Part shown: piece by piece, positions 50,692-58,816 of the stretch | How positions within the stretch are numbered: the stretch's first letter is position 1 | Layout: each line of letters starts with the position of its first letter | DNA from: Mycolicibacterium sp. HK-90 | GTDB lineage: Bacteria > Actinomycetota > Actinomycetes > Mycobacteriales > Mycobacteriaceae | Assembly: GCF_030486405.1 (NCBI RefSeq) | Contig: NZ_CP129613.1 | Location: 1,302,001-1,366,000 of the forward strand | Direction of reading: 5' to 3' | Length of the DNA: 64,000 bases | Notes under the pieces: model-generated | What the model was told of the DNA's origin: nothing | The model's database searches: none | The model's input: the letters and a program-made list of their open reading frames with translations, nothing else | Program-made: the position numbers and the translations under genes

Positions 50692-52320
50692 ATGGTCGAT
50701 ACACACGTCGTCACCAATCAGGTCCCCACGTTGGAGGACTACAACCCCGCCACGTCACCGGTGCTCGCCGAGGCCCTCATCCGCGAAGGCGGGGAGTGGG
50801 GCGTGGACGAGGTCCACGAACTCGGTGCGCTCAACGGCAGTGCCAAGGCGCAGCGGTGGGGTGAGCTGGCCGACCGCAACCAGCCGGTGCTGCACACCCA
50901 CGATCGTTACGGCCACCGCATCGACGAGGTCGAGTACGACCCGGCCTACCACGAGCTGATGAACGTGGCCGTCACCCACGGCCTGCACGGCGCCCCGTGG
51001 GCCGATGAGCGCGCAGGGTCGCACGTGGTGCGCGCCGCCAAGATGTCGGTGTGGACCGTCGAACCCGGACACGTCTGCCCGATCTCGATGACCTACGCCG
51101 TCGTGCCGGCACTACGGTTCAACCCGGAACTGGCCGCGGTCTACGAGCCGCTGCTGACCAGCCGGGTCTATGACCCCGAGCTCAAGCCGGCGACGACGAA
51201 GGCCGGCATCACCGCGGGCATGTCGATGACCGAGAAACAGGGCGGTTCCGACGTCCGGGCCGGCACCACCGAGGCCACGCCCAACGGCGACGGCACCTAC
51301 TCCCTGCGCGGGCACAAGTGGTTCACCTCGGCCCCGATGGGCGACATCTTCCTGGTGCTGGCCCAGGCGCCGGGCGGGCTGAGCTGTTTCTTCCTGCCGC
51401 GCATCCTGCCCGACGGCAGCCGCAACCGGATGTTCCTGCAGCGGCTCAAGGACAAGCTCGGCAACCACGCCAATGCCTCGAGCGAAGTCGAGTACGACGG
51501 GGCCACCGCCTGGCTGGTCGGCGAGGAGGGCCGGGGCGTGCCGACCATCATCGAGATGGTCAACCTCACCCGACTCGATTGCACCCTGGGCAGCGCCACG
51601 AGCATGCGCACCGGGCTGAGCCGCGCCGTGCATCACGCCCAGCACCGAAAGGCGTTCGGCGCCTATCTGATCGACCAGCCGCTGATGCGCAACGTGCTCG
51701 CCGATCTGGCCGTGGAGGCCGAGGCCGCGACGATGCTGGCGATGCGGATGGCCGGCGCCACCGACAAGGCGGTCCGTGGTGACGACCGCGAGGCCCTGCT
51801 CCGCCGGATCGGCCTGGCGGCCGGCAAGTACTGGGTCTGCAAGCGGGCCACGCCGCATGCCGCCGAGGCGATGGAATGCCTGGGCGGAAACGGGTATGTC
51901 GAGGATTCGGGCATGCCGCGGCTGTACCGCGAAGCCCCGTTGATGGGCATCTGGGAAGGCTCGGGCAACGTCAGCGCGCTGGATACCTTGCGCGCCATGG
52001 CAACCCGTCCAGAATGCGTCGAGGTGCTGTTCGACGAACTCGGCAAGACCGCCGGGCAGGATCCCCGGCTGGACCGCCACGTCACCACGCTGCAGACGGA
52101 CCTGCAGGACTTCGAGACCATCCAGTACCGGGGCCGCAAGGTCGCCGAGGACATCTCGCTCGCACTTCAGGGCGCGCTGCTGGTGCGTCACGGCCACCCG
52201 GCTGTGGCGGAGGCCTTCCTGGCCAGCCGGCTCGGCGGCCAGTGGGGCCAGGCGTTCGGCACCCTGCCGACCGGACTGGACCTGGCGCCCATCCTCGAGC
52301 GGGCGCTGGTCAAGGGATGA
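50692..52320 (+). CDS. fadE8: Acyl-CoA dehydrogenase, AidB-like, FadE8
   Basis: 542 residues from ATG 50692. AidB-type sequence throughout: GHVCPISMTYAVVPALR, MSMTEKQGGSDVRAGTT (FAD-binding), LGSATSMRTGLSRAVHHAQHRKAFG and ECLGGNGYVEDSGMPRLYREAPLMGIWEGSGNV. The WEGSGN motif is characteristic of AidB and long FadE proteins. It may oxidise acyl-CoA or serve in alkylation response. It heads a cluster with echA4, a PaaX-type regulator and echA5, the order seen in M. tuberculosis. Confidence 0.91.
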   Translation: MVDTHVVTNQVPTLEDYNPATSPVLAEALIREGGEWGVDEVHELGALNGSAKAQRWGELADRNQPVLHTHDRYGHRIDEVEYDPAYHELMNVAVTHGLHGAPWADERAGSHVVRAAKMSVWTVEPGHVCPISMTYAVVPALRFNPELAAVYEPLLTSRVYDPELKPATTKAGITAGMSMTEKQGGSDVRAGTTEATPNGDGTYSLRGHKWFTSAPMGDIFLVLAQAPGGLSCFFLPRILPDGSRNRMFLQRLKDKLGNHANASSEVEYDGATAWLVGEEGRGVPTIIEMVNLTRLDCTLGSATSMRTGLSRAVHHAQHRKAFGAYLIDQPLMRNVLADLAVEAEAATMLAMRMAGATDKAVRGDDREALLRRIGLAAGKYWVCKRATPHAAEAMECLGGNGYVEDSGMPRLYREAPLMGIWEGSGNVSALDTLRAMATRPECVEVLFDELGKTAGQDPRLDRHVTTLQTDLQDFETIQYRGRKVAEDISLALQGALLVRHGHPAVAEAFLASRLGGQWGQAFGTLPTGLDLAPILERALVKG

Positions 52321-52325
52321 CGTTG

Positions 52326-52392
52326 CTCGCCGAGCAGACGCAAACTTGTACTTTCTGGGGCCATTTCGTGCGAGTCTCCGTCTGCTCGCGAG
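52326..52392. repeat. Long hairpin element between fadE8 and echA4
   Basis: Arms CTCGCCGAGCAGACG (52326-52340) and CGTCTGCTCGCGAG (52379-52392) differ by one extra base. The stem continues inward with ACTTGTAC (52344-52351) pairing GTGCGAGT (52368-52375) through two G-U wobbles. The loop is TTTCTGGGGCCATTTC. Wobble pairs suggest selection at RNA level. It begins five bases after the fadE8 stop. Confidence 0.65.
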
Positions 52393-52408
52393 AGGAAAGG
52401 GGACGGGC

Positions 52409-53323
52409 TTGACCGTCGAGACGCTCAAGACGATGACCTACGAGGTCACCGACCGGATCGCCCGAATCACCTTCAACCGCCCCGAAAAAGGCAACTCGAT
52501 CGTCGCCGACACCCCGCTGGAACTGCAGGCCCTGGTCGAGCGGGCCGACCTGGATCCCAACGTCCACGTGATCCTGGTGTCCGGCCGGGGCGAGGGATTC
52601 TGCGCCGGGTTCGACCTGTCCGCATACGCCGACGGCACCGGCGACGCGGGCGGGGGCCGCTATGACGGGACCGTGCTGTCCGGGAAAACCCAGGCGATCA
52701 ACCACCTTCCGGATCAACCGTGGGATCCGATGATCGACTACCAGATGATGAGCCGCTTCGTCCGTGGCTTCTCCAGCCTGATGCACGCCGACAAGCCCAC
52801 GGTGGTCAAGATCCACGGCTACTGCGTGGCCGGCGGCACGGATATCGCGCTGCACGCCGACCAGGTGATCGCCGCCGCCGACGCGAAGATCGGCTACCCG
52901 CCGATGCGGGTGTGGGGTGTTCCGGCGGCCGGACTCTGGGCGCACCGGCTGGGTGACCAACGCGCCAAACGCCTTCTGTTCACCGGGGATTGCATCACCG
53001 GTGCGCAGGCCGCCGAGTGGGGTCTGGCCGTCGAGGCGCCCGAACCCGACGATCTCGACGAGCGTGCCGAGCGCCTGGTGGAGCGGATCGCGGCGATGCC
53101 GGTCAACCAGCTCATCATGGCCAAGCTGGCGTGCAACACCGCCCTGCTGCAGCAAGGCGTGGCGACCAGCCGGATGGTCAGCACGGTGTTCGACGGCATC
53201 GCCCGGCACACACCCGAAGGCCACGCGTTCGTCGCCGATGCGGTCGAGCACGGCTTCCGCGAAGCGGTGCGCCACCGCGACGAGCCGATGGGCGACCACG
53301 GACGCAGGTCTTCCGGGGTCTGA
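52409..53323 (+). CDS. echA4: Crotonase family protein EchA4
   Basis: 304 residues from TTG 52409 with SD-like GAGGAAAGGGGA; the ATG at 52433 is an alternative. The crotonase fold is visible: ITFNRPEKGNSIVADTPLELQALV, SGRGEGFCAGFDLSAYADG (oxyanion hole) and IHGYCVAGGTDIALHADQVIAAADAKIGYPPMRVWG. At the usual catalytic Glu positions it has Asp (GGTDIAL) and Pro (GYPPMRVWG), so hydratase activity is doubtful. Corresponds to Rv0673. Confidence 0.87.
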   Translation: MTVETLKTMTYEVTDRIARITFNRPEKGNSIVADTPLELQALVERADLDPNVHVILVSGRGEGFCAGFDLSAYADGTGDAGGGRYDGTVLSGKTQAINHLPDQPWDPMIDYQMMSRFVRGFSSLMHADKPTVVKIHGYCVAGGTDIALHADQVIAAADAKIGYPPMRVWGVPAAGLWAHRLGDQRAKRLLFTGDCITGAQAAEWGLAVEAPEPDDLDERAERLVERIAAMPVNQLIMAKLACNTALLQQGVATSRMVSTVFDGIARHTPEGHAFVADAVEHGFREAVRHRDEPMGDHGRRSSGV

Positions 53324-53324
53324 C

Positions 53325-54056
53325 ATGCCCGCGCTCAAACGGATGACGGCTCGGTCGGTGGTGCTGAGTGTGCTGCTCGGTGCCCACCCGGCCTGGGCGA
53401 GCGCGGCCGAACTGATCCGGCTGACAGCCGATTTCGACATCAAAGAGCCGACACTGCGGGTGGCGCTGACCCGTATGGTCAGCGCCGGGGACCTGGTCCG
53501 CTCGGAGGACGGCTACCGCCTGTCGGACCGGCTGCTGACCCGGCAGCGCCGCCAGGACGGCGCGATCGATCCGCCGTTGCGCGAACATGACGGGCAGTGG
53601 CTGGCGCTGGTGATCACCAGCGTCGGCACCGATGCCCGCACCCGGGCCGCGCTGCGAAACACCCTGCAGCAGTATCGGTTCGGCGAACTGCGCGAGGGAG
53701 TGTGGATGCGTCCGGACAACCTCGACCAGGTGCTGCCGCAGGAGATCACCGACCGGGTGCGGATCCTGCGTGCCGGCGACGAGGATCCGGCCGGGCTGGC
53801 CGCCACCCTGTGGGATCTGCCGGGCTGGCGGAGGACCGGCGAACAGCTGCTGGGGGAGATGGCAGCCGCGGACGACGTACCTGGGAGGTTCGTGGCGGCC
53901 GCAGGGATCGTGCGGCATCTGCTGGCCGACCCGGTGCTGCCCGACGAGCTGCTGCCGGGCAGCTGGCCGGGCGCGCAATTGCGCAAGGCCTACAACGACT
54001 TCGCCGCCGAACTCGTCGCGCGGCGCGATCAGACCGAACTCATGGAGGCGACGTGA
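53325..54056 (+). CDS. PaaX-family transcriptional regulator (Rv0674-like)
   Basis: 243 residues. The N-terminal winged helix (SVVLSVLLGAHPAWASAAELIRLTADFDIKEPTLRVALTRMVSAGDLVRSEDGYRLSDRLLTRQRRQD) matches PaaX, followed by the effector domain (WLALVITSVGTDARTRAALRNTLQQYRFGELREGVWMRPDN). PaaX proteins repress aromatic or acyl-CoA catabolic genes and are released by a CoA thioester. It starts one base after the echA4 stop and overlaps echA5 by GTGA, so it likely controls this operon. Confidence 0.9.
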   Translation: MPALKRMTARSVVLSVLLGAHPAWASAAELIRLTADFDIKEPTLRVALTRMVSAGDLVRSEDGYRLSDRLLTRQRRQDGAIDPPLREHDGQWLALVITSVGTDARTRAALRNTLQQYRFGELREGVWMRPDNLDQVLPQEITDRVRILRAGDEDPAGLAATLWDLPGWRRTGEQLLGEMAAADDVPGRFVAAAGIVRHLLADPVLPDELLPGSWPGAQLRKAYNDFAAELVARRDQTELMEAT

Positions 54057-54820
54057 CCGAAGCTGTCCGGACCGAACGCAACGGCGCGGTGACCACGGTC
54101 ATCATCGACCGGCCCCATGCCCGCAACGCCGTCGACGGCCCCACCGCGGCGGCCCTGTTCGCGGCGTTCGAGCAGTTCGACGCCGATGAGGACGCCGCGG
54201 TAGCGGTGTTGACCGGTGCCAACGGAACGTTCTGTGCCGGGGCCGATCTCAAAGCCTTCGGCACCCCGGACATGAATCGGCTGGACCCCGCCGGGCCGGG
54301 GCCGATGGGCCCGAGCCGAATGGTGCTGTCCAAGCCGGTGATCGCGGCGATCGGCGGTCACGCGGTGGCCGGCGGCCTGGAGCTGGCCCTGTGGTGCGAC
54401 CTGCGGGTGGTCGAGGAAGACGCCGTGATGGGGGTGTTCTGCCGACGGTGGGGAGTGCCGCTGATCGACGGCGGCACGGTACGGCTGCCCAGGCTGATCG
54501 GCCAGAGCCGGGCGATGGACCTGATCCTGACCGGCCGTGCCGTCGACGCCGCCGAAGCGCACGCGATCGGCCTGGCCAACCGCGTCGTGCCGAAGGGGCA
54601 GTCCCGGGCAGCGGCCGAGGAACTGGCCGCCGAACTGGCGCGACTGCCCCAGCAGTGCCTGCGCGCCGACCGGCTCTCCGCACTGCACCAGTGGGGTGAA
54701 ACCGAGCAGGCGGCAATGGAATTCGAATTCGCCAGCATCGACCGGGTCAAACACGAGGCCGCTCACGGGGCCGGCCGGTTCGCCGCCGGCGCCGGCCGGC
54801 ACGGCGCCGACGCGAGCTGA
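54053..54820 (+). CDS. echA5: Crotonase family protein EchA5
   Basis: 255 residues from GTG 54053 overlapping the previous stop. Crotonase motifs: VTTVIIDRPHARNAVDGPTAAALF, GTFCAGADLKAFG and GGHAVAGGLELALWCDLRVVEEDAVMGVFCRRWGVP. The first catalytic Glu is present (GGLELAL), the second is replaced in the MGVFCRRWGVP segment. Part of the fadE8-echA4-regulator-echA5 set (Rv0675 counterpart). Confidence 0.88.
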   Translation: MTEAVRTERNGAVTTVIIDRPHARNAVDGPTAAALFAAFEQFDADEDAAVAVLTGANGTFCAGADLKAFGTPDMNRLDPAGPGPMGPSRMVLSKPVIAAIGGHAVAGGLELALWCDLRVVEEDAVMGVFCRRWGVPLIDGGTVRLPRLIGQSRAMDLILTGRAVDAAEAHAIGLANRVVPKGQSRAAAEELAAELARLPQQCLRADRLSALHQWGETEQAAMEFEFASIDRVKHEAAHGAGRFAAGAGRHGADAS

Positions 54821-54839
54821 GACGCTCGGCCGGCGTCGG

Positions 54840-55256
54840 CTATCCCTTGTTGATGGTGTTGTTGGTCCCGGTGTTGTTGATCTTGGGGTCGCCGGCGGCG
54901 TAGCTGACGGTGTTGTTCAGCCCCACGATGGTCAGGCCCTTGTCGATCCGCTCGAAGGTGACCTTGTTGTCGGAGCCACCGATGTTCACGTTGGCGCAGG
55001 TGCCCTTGACCGTCAGCGTGTTGTTGGCTCCGCCGACGGTGAGCGACTTGCCGTCGGCGCAGTCGATGTCGGCCGTGGTGCCCACCGACATGTAGTTGAT
55101 GGTGTTGCCGACCTCGACGTTGACGCCGGACTGTCCCGCGGTACCGGTCGGCGTGGTGGTGTCCGAGCTTTCGGAACCGCAGGCCGCGAGGGCGAACGCG
55201 GCGGCCGCTGCGCCGACTCCGAGGATCAGTCGGGAGTAGGGATTACGGGTGGGCAC
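54840..55256 (-). CDS. DUF3060 lipoprotein
   Basis: 138 residues with a lipoprotein signal: ILGVGAAAAAFALAACGSES, lipobox LAAC. The mature part is a short right-handed beta-repeat (VNVEVGNTINYMSVGTTADIDCADGKSLTVGGANNTLTVKGTCANVNIGGSDNKVTFERI), the DUF3060 pattern with Asn ladders. Probably surface-anchored. It is the first of two DUF3060 genes in tandem, in the place of Rv0679c-Rv0680c. No enzymatic motif. Confidence 0.85.
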   Translation of the reverse strand: MPTRNPYSRLILGVGAAAAAFALAACGSESSDTTTPTGTAGQSGVNVEVGNTINYMSVGTTADIDCADGKSLTVGGANNTLTVKGTCANVNIGGSDNKVTFERIDKGLTIVGLNNTVSYAAGDPKINNTGTNNTINKG

Positions 55257-55278
55257 GGTTCAGCCTCTGCTTCCTTCG

Positions 55279-55656
55279 TCAGGCAGGGACGCGGGCGATC
55301 TGGTTGGTCATCTGCAGTTCGCGGCCGCGGTCGACGAGCACCGGTTCGCCGTTCTTGTAGAACACGGTCTGGTCGTAGCCGTACACGGTGATGTCGTTGA
55401 TGACGTTGTCGGCGATGACCACGTTGGACGACCCCTGCACGGTCACCGCCCAACAGGTACCCAACGCGTTGACGTGGATATCGGTTCCGTTGACGAACAG
55501 CGTGGAGTTGTTGCAGTCCAGGGTCTGTTCGATGCCCTGACCGGTGACGGTGGTGTCACCGTTCTTGGCGGCAGCGCCGGGAACACCGACGGTCAGCACC
55601 AGTGGCACCGCGATCACACCGGCGGCCACCATCCGACCCACAGCTGTCCAATACAC
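55279..55656 (-). CDS. DUF3060 secreted or membrane-anchored protein
   Basis: 125 residues from a GTG start. A signal peptide is visible (MVAAGVIAVPLVLTVGVPGAAA, cut after AAA) with no lipobox Cys. The mature part again has DUF3060-like beta repeats (TLDCNNSTLFVNGTDIHVNALGTCWAVTVQGSSNVVIADNVINDITVYG). It is 22 bases upstream of the DUF3060 lipoprotein on the same strand, so the two are likely coexpressed and may associate at the cell surface. Confidence 0.82.
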   Translation of the reverse strand: MYWTAVGRMVAAGVIAVPLVLTVGVPGAAAKNGDTTVTGQGIEQTLDCNNSTLFVNGTDIHVNALGTCWAVTVQGSSNVVIADNVINDITVYGYDQTVFYKNGEPVLVDRGRELQMTNQIARVPA

Positions 55657-55801
55657 GGTTGATCCCCTTCCGGTCCGCCGCCCCGACGGGCTGTCAGGAA
55701 GATTACGTTGCGCCCTCGGCTCGGCGGCAAGTGTTGGCCAGTTTGACGGCTGGTTGCCGACAGGTCGCGTGCGGTGAGTGTGCTCGGTACCGTGTTGAGC
55801 A

Positions 55802-56377
55802 ATGCGTCGGTGTGTTGTTCAGGCTGCTGCCGTGGCAGTCACAGCCGTGGTGACCGTCGCGGGGTGTTCGCACACCATCGACGGAACTGCCCAGCGCGCG
55901 TCGACCGACACCGCCGACCCCGATCGCAGCTTCGGATACGTCGACGACCGGTGTGGGCTGCTGGTCGACAGCACGATCCAGGAGATCCTCGCCGCCGACA
56001 ACGTGGTGCGGCCGTACAGCGGCGCGGTGTGCCAGTACGTCCTGTCGCGCAAGGCGCAATCCGGTGCCGGCCCGAGCGCGGGTTCGCTCGCGATGATCGA
56101 CGTCATCTTCTCCTGGTTCGAGGAGGGCTCTCTGGACCGGGAGCGGGCGGTCGCCCACGGCCGGGACGCGAAGATCACCGACACCGTCGTCGAGCGACAC
56201 CAGGCGTTCCTGGCGCGACGGGACGTGACGGGTGCCGCGTGCTCGGCGACCGCGGCGGCCGGTTCCGGCGTGATCAGCTGGTGGGTGCAGTTCCGCGGCG
56301 CCGGCTCCGATGGCAAGGGCGATCCCTGCCAGGACGCCAAGAAGCTGCTCTCGGCCACTCTTCAGTCGGAACTCTGA
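55802..56377 (+). CDS. DUF3558 lipoprotein
   Basis: 191 residues, MRRCVVQAAAVAVTAVVTVAGCSHTIDG, a lipoprotein signal with lipobox VAGC. The mature domain has the DUF3558 pattern of Cys pairs (DRCGLLVDSTIQEIL, GAVCQYVLSRK, GAACSATAAAG). Function unknown; many mycobacterial lipoproteins of this family are surface exposed. It overlaps no neighbour and lies one base before a second DUF3558 gene. Confidence 0.8.
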   Translation: MRRCVVQAAAVAVTAVVTVAGCSHTIDGTAQRASTDTADPDRSFGYVDDRCGLLVDSTIQEILAADNVVRPYSGAVCQYVLSRKAQSGAGPSAGSLAMIDVIFSWFEEGSLDRERAVAHGRDAKITDTVVERHQAFLARRDVTGAACSATAAAGSGVISWWVQFRGAGSDGKGDPCQDAKKLLSATLQSEL

Positions 56378-56378
56378 C

Positions 56379-56909
56379 GTGGCCCATCCCTCCCGTGCAA
56401 TGTCATGCCTGGCCGGCGTCGCGGTCGGCGCGACGCTGCTGTGCGCGTGCTCACCGGCGGAGAAACCGCCGCCCGCCGATCCGGGCGATGCCGGCGGGGG
56501 TTTTCACGCGGCGGACTGCAACGGCATCACCGACACCGACATCGCCGATGCGGTCGGCTCGCAGATGTTCACCAAAGCCGTGGTCAGCGACGCGGGCTGC
56601 TTCTGGCAGGAGAACTCGATGCTGGGCACCTTCGGTGCGGGCATGGGCATCTCCACCTGGTGGTACCGGGGCAGCGACATGGACACCGAACGGACTCTGG
56701 AAACCCGGGCCGGGCGCACCCTCACCGAGATGTCCATCGACGGCAACAAGGGATTCCGGGCGGCCGACGCGAATGTGTGCAGCATCTACGTGGCCAAGGG
56801 GGAGGACGTGATCACCTGGTCGATCCAGACCATGAACCCGGCTACCCTGCCCGACCTGTGCCAGATCACCGAGAAACTCGCCCGGCTCAGTCAGGGCCGG
56901 GTGAACTGA
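56379..56909 (+). CDS. DUF3558-like lipoprotein, second copy
   Basis: 176 residues from GTG 56379 (VAHPSRAMSCLAGVAVGATLLCACSP); the signal has lipobox LCAC. Mature blocks ADCNGITDTDIADAVGSQMFTKAVVSDAGCFWQEN resemble DUF3558. It directly follows the first DUF3558 gene with one base between stop and start, so the two form an operon. Function unknown. Confidence 0.78.
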   Translation: MAHPSRAMSCLAGVAVGATLLCACSPAEKPPPADPGDAGGGFHAADCNGITDTDIADAVGSQMFTKAVVSDAGCFWQENSMLGTFGAGMGISTWWYRGSDMDTERTLETRAGRTLTEMSIDGNKGFRAADANVCSIYVAKGEDVITWSIQTMNPATLPDLCQITEKLARLSQGRVN

Positions 56910-56989
56910 TCTGGGCTGCGTGAGGGGCTACAGTTTCACGGCGACCCAAACTGGGGCCTCAATCGCATCGACCCGAAGGCAGTGCGTAC

Positions 56990-57613
56990 ATGTCAGCTCG
57001 GCCGGACACACAGGCGGCTGGCACTCGGCGTGCCCAGGCTCGCCCGGCGCGGACCACCAAGCTCAGCCGCGACACCATCGTGAACGCGGCGCTGACCTTC
57101 CTGGATCGGGAGGGCTGGGACGCGCTGACCATCAATGCGTTGGCCAACCAGCTGGGCACCAAGGGCCCGTCGCTCTACAACCACGTGCACAGCCTCGACG
57201 ACCTGCGCCGCACGGTTCGGATGCGGGTCATCGACGACATCATCGAGATGCTCAACACCGTCGGGTCCGGCCGTACCCGTGACGATGCGGTGGCGGTGAT
57301 GGCCAGCGCCTACCGCAGCTACGCCCACCACCATCCCGGCCGCTACTCGGCGTTCACCCGGATGCCCTTCGGCGGCGACGATCCCGAGTACTCGGCGGCG
57401 ACTCGGGCCGCGGCCGGCCCGGTCATCGAGGTGCTCACCTCCTACGGGCTGGAGGGCGAGAACGCCTTCTATGCGGCGCTGCAGTTCTGGTCGGCCCTGC
57501 ACGGTTTCGTACTGCTGGAAATGACCGGTGTGATGGACGACATCGACACCGATGCGGTGTTCACCGATATGCTGCGACGACTGGCCGCGGGGATGGGGCA
57601 GTCAGACTCGTAG
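56990..57613 (+). CDS. TetR-family regulator (Rv0681-like)
   Basis: 207 residues. The HTH reads SRDTIVNAALTFLDREGWDALTINALANQLGTKGPSLYNHVHSLDDLRRTV, followed by a TetR_C-type effector domain (YRSYAHHHPGRYSAFTRMPFGG). Its place directly before the str operon matches Rv0681. SD-like GAAGG lies upstream. Whether it controls the neighbouring lipoproteins is not known. Confidence 0.9.
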   Translation: MSARPDTQAAGTRRAQARPARTTKLSRDTIVNAALTFLDREGWDALTINALANQLGTKGPSLYNHVHSLDDLRRTVRMRVIDDIIEMLNTVGSGRTRDDAVAVMASAYRSYAHHHPGRYSAFTRMPFGGDDPEYSAATRAAAGPVIEVLTSYGLEGENAFYAALQFWSALHGFVLLEMTGVMDDIDTDAVFTDMLRRLAAGMGQSDS

Positions 57614-57884
57614 CGTCTGACCTGGGAATAGGTCGTCGTGAGCGGGTTTGGTTCGGCGCGGCCAGCCCTGGTATTGTGGTAGATCGTGCCTGGCCGGAAG
57701 GCGCATGCTGGCTGAGTGTTTCGCAAGCGTGCCCGCACGCCGGGCCAATTTGCATGTCTATCACGCATCGGAATTCCACCGGTGTAAGAACGTGCGACAC
57801 GCCCGGACGCGGGGTACGCGGCCCGGGGGATAACTGCAGTACAGAGACTTAGAACAGCAAGAAAGCAACAGAGAAAGCCGGTAC
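57614..57884. other. rpsL leader and promoter region, 271 bp
   Basis: Holds the candidate str promoter at 57648-57677 and a leader of about 200 nucleotides with GC-rich inverted repeats around 57806-57830. No separate gene is supported. The leader length suggests feedback control of the operon, for example by S7. Confidence 0.45.
57648..57677 (+). promoter_or_regulatory. rpsL: Candidate str operon promoter
   Basis: -35 TTGGTT (57648-57653) and -10 TATTGT (57672-57677) with an 18-base spacer upstream of rpsL. The -10 hexamer is the same as that proposed for rpoB. Confidence 0.55.
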
Positions 57885-58259
57885 ATGCCAACCATCAACC
57901 AGCTGGTCCGCAAGGGTCGCCGCGACAAGGTCGCCAAGGTGAAGACGGCGGCTCTCAAGGGCAGCCCGCAGCGCCGCGGCGTGTGCACCCGCGTGTACAC
58001 CACCACCCCGAAGAAGCCGAACTCGGCGCTTCGCAAGGTCGCTCGCGTGAAGCTGACCAGCGCGGTCGAGGTCACCGCCTACATCCCGGGCGAGGGCCAC
58101 AACCTGCAGGAGCACTCGATGGTGCTGGTGCGCGGCGGTCGTGTGAAGGACCTCCCCGGCGTCCGCTACAAGATCATCCGCGGGTCGCTCGACACCCAGG
58201 GTGTCAAGAACCGCAAGCAGGCCCGTAGCCGTTACGGCGCGAAGAAGGAGAAGAGCTGA
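57885..58259 (+). CDS. rpsL: Small ribosomal subunit protein uS12
   Basis: 124 residues, [24 protein letters not shown]. The streptomycin positions are wild type: Lys43 in TPKKPNS and Lys88 in RVKDLPG. It is a decoding-centre protein. It ends in TGATG overlapping rpsG by one base. Confidence 0.98.
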   Translation: MPTINQLVRKGRRDKVAKVKTAALKGSPQRRGVCTRVYTTTPKKPNSALRKVARVKLTSAVEVTAYIPGEGHNLQEHSMVLVRGGRVKDLPGVRYKIIRGSLDTQGVKNRKQARSRYGAKKEKS

Positions 58260-58729
58260 TGCCGCGCAAGGGACCCGCGCCGAAGCGTCCGTTGGTCAAC
58301 GATCCGGTCTACGGGTCGCAGCTGGTCACCCAGCTGGTCAACAAGGTTCTGCTGGACGGCAAGAAGTCGCTGGCCGAGCGCATCGTCTACGGTGCGCTGG
58401 AGCAGGCTCGCGACAAGACCGGCACCGATCCGGTCGTCACCCTCAAGCGTGCGCTGGACAACGTCAAGCCCGCCCTCGAGGTGCGCAGCCGTCGCGTCGG
58501 TGGCGCCACCTACCAGGTTCCGGTCGAGGTGCGTCCCGATCGCTCCACCACCCTGGCCCTGCGCTGGCTGGTGAGCTTCTCCAAGGCCCGTCGCGAGAAG
58601 ACCATGGTCGAGCGCCTCGCCAACGAGATCCTCGATGCCAGCAACGGCCTCGGCGCCGCTGTGAAGCGTCGTGAGGACACTCACAAGATGGCCGAAGCGA
58701 ACCGGGCTTTCGCGCACTACCGCTGGTGA
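58259..58729 (+). CDS. rpsG: Small ribosomal subunit protein uS7
   Basis: 156 residues, [47 protein letters not shown]. It nucleates assembly of the 30S head and in many bacteria represses the str operon. The start overlaps the rpsL stop, and fusA follows after 87 bases. Confidence 0.98.
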   Translation: MPRKGPAPKRPLVNDPVYGSQLVTQLVNKVLLDGKKSLAERIVYGALEQARDKTGTDPVVTLKRALDNVKPALEVRSRRVGGATYQVPVEVRPDRSTTLALRWLVSFSKARREKTMVERLANEILDASNGLGAAVKRREDTHKMAEANRAFAHYRW

Positions 58730-58816
58730 TACCCGCGCCCGGCATCCAGCGTCGGGTGCCAACGGGCGCGTAATCGAACACCTAATCAAGCAAGCGAAAG
58801 AGTTGGGAAGACTTCC

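Noticed and set aside
57885..58259. Streptomycin resistance mutation in rpsL
   Set aside because: Lys43 and Lys88 are both wild type.
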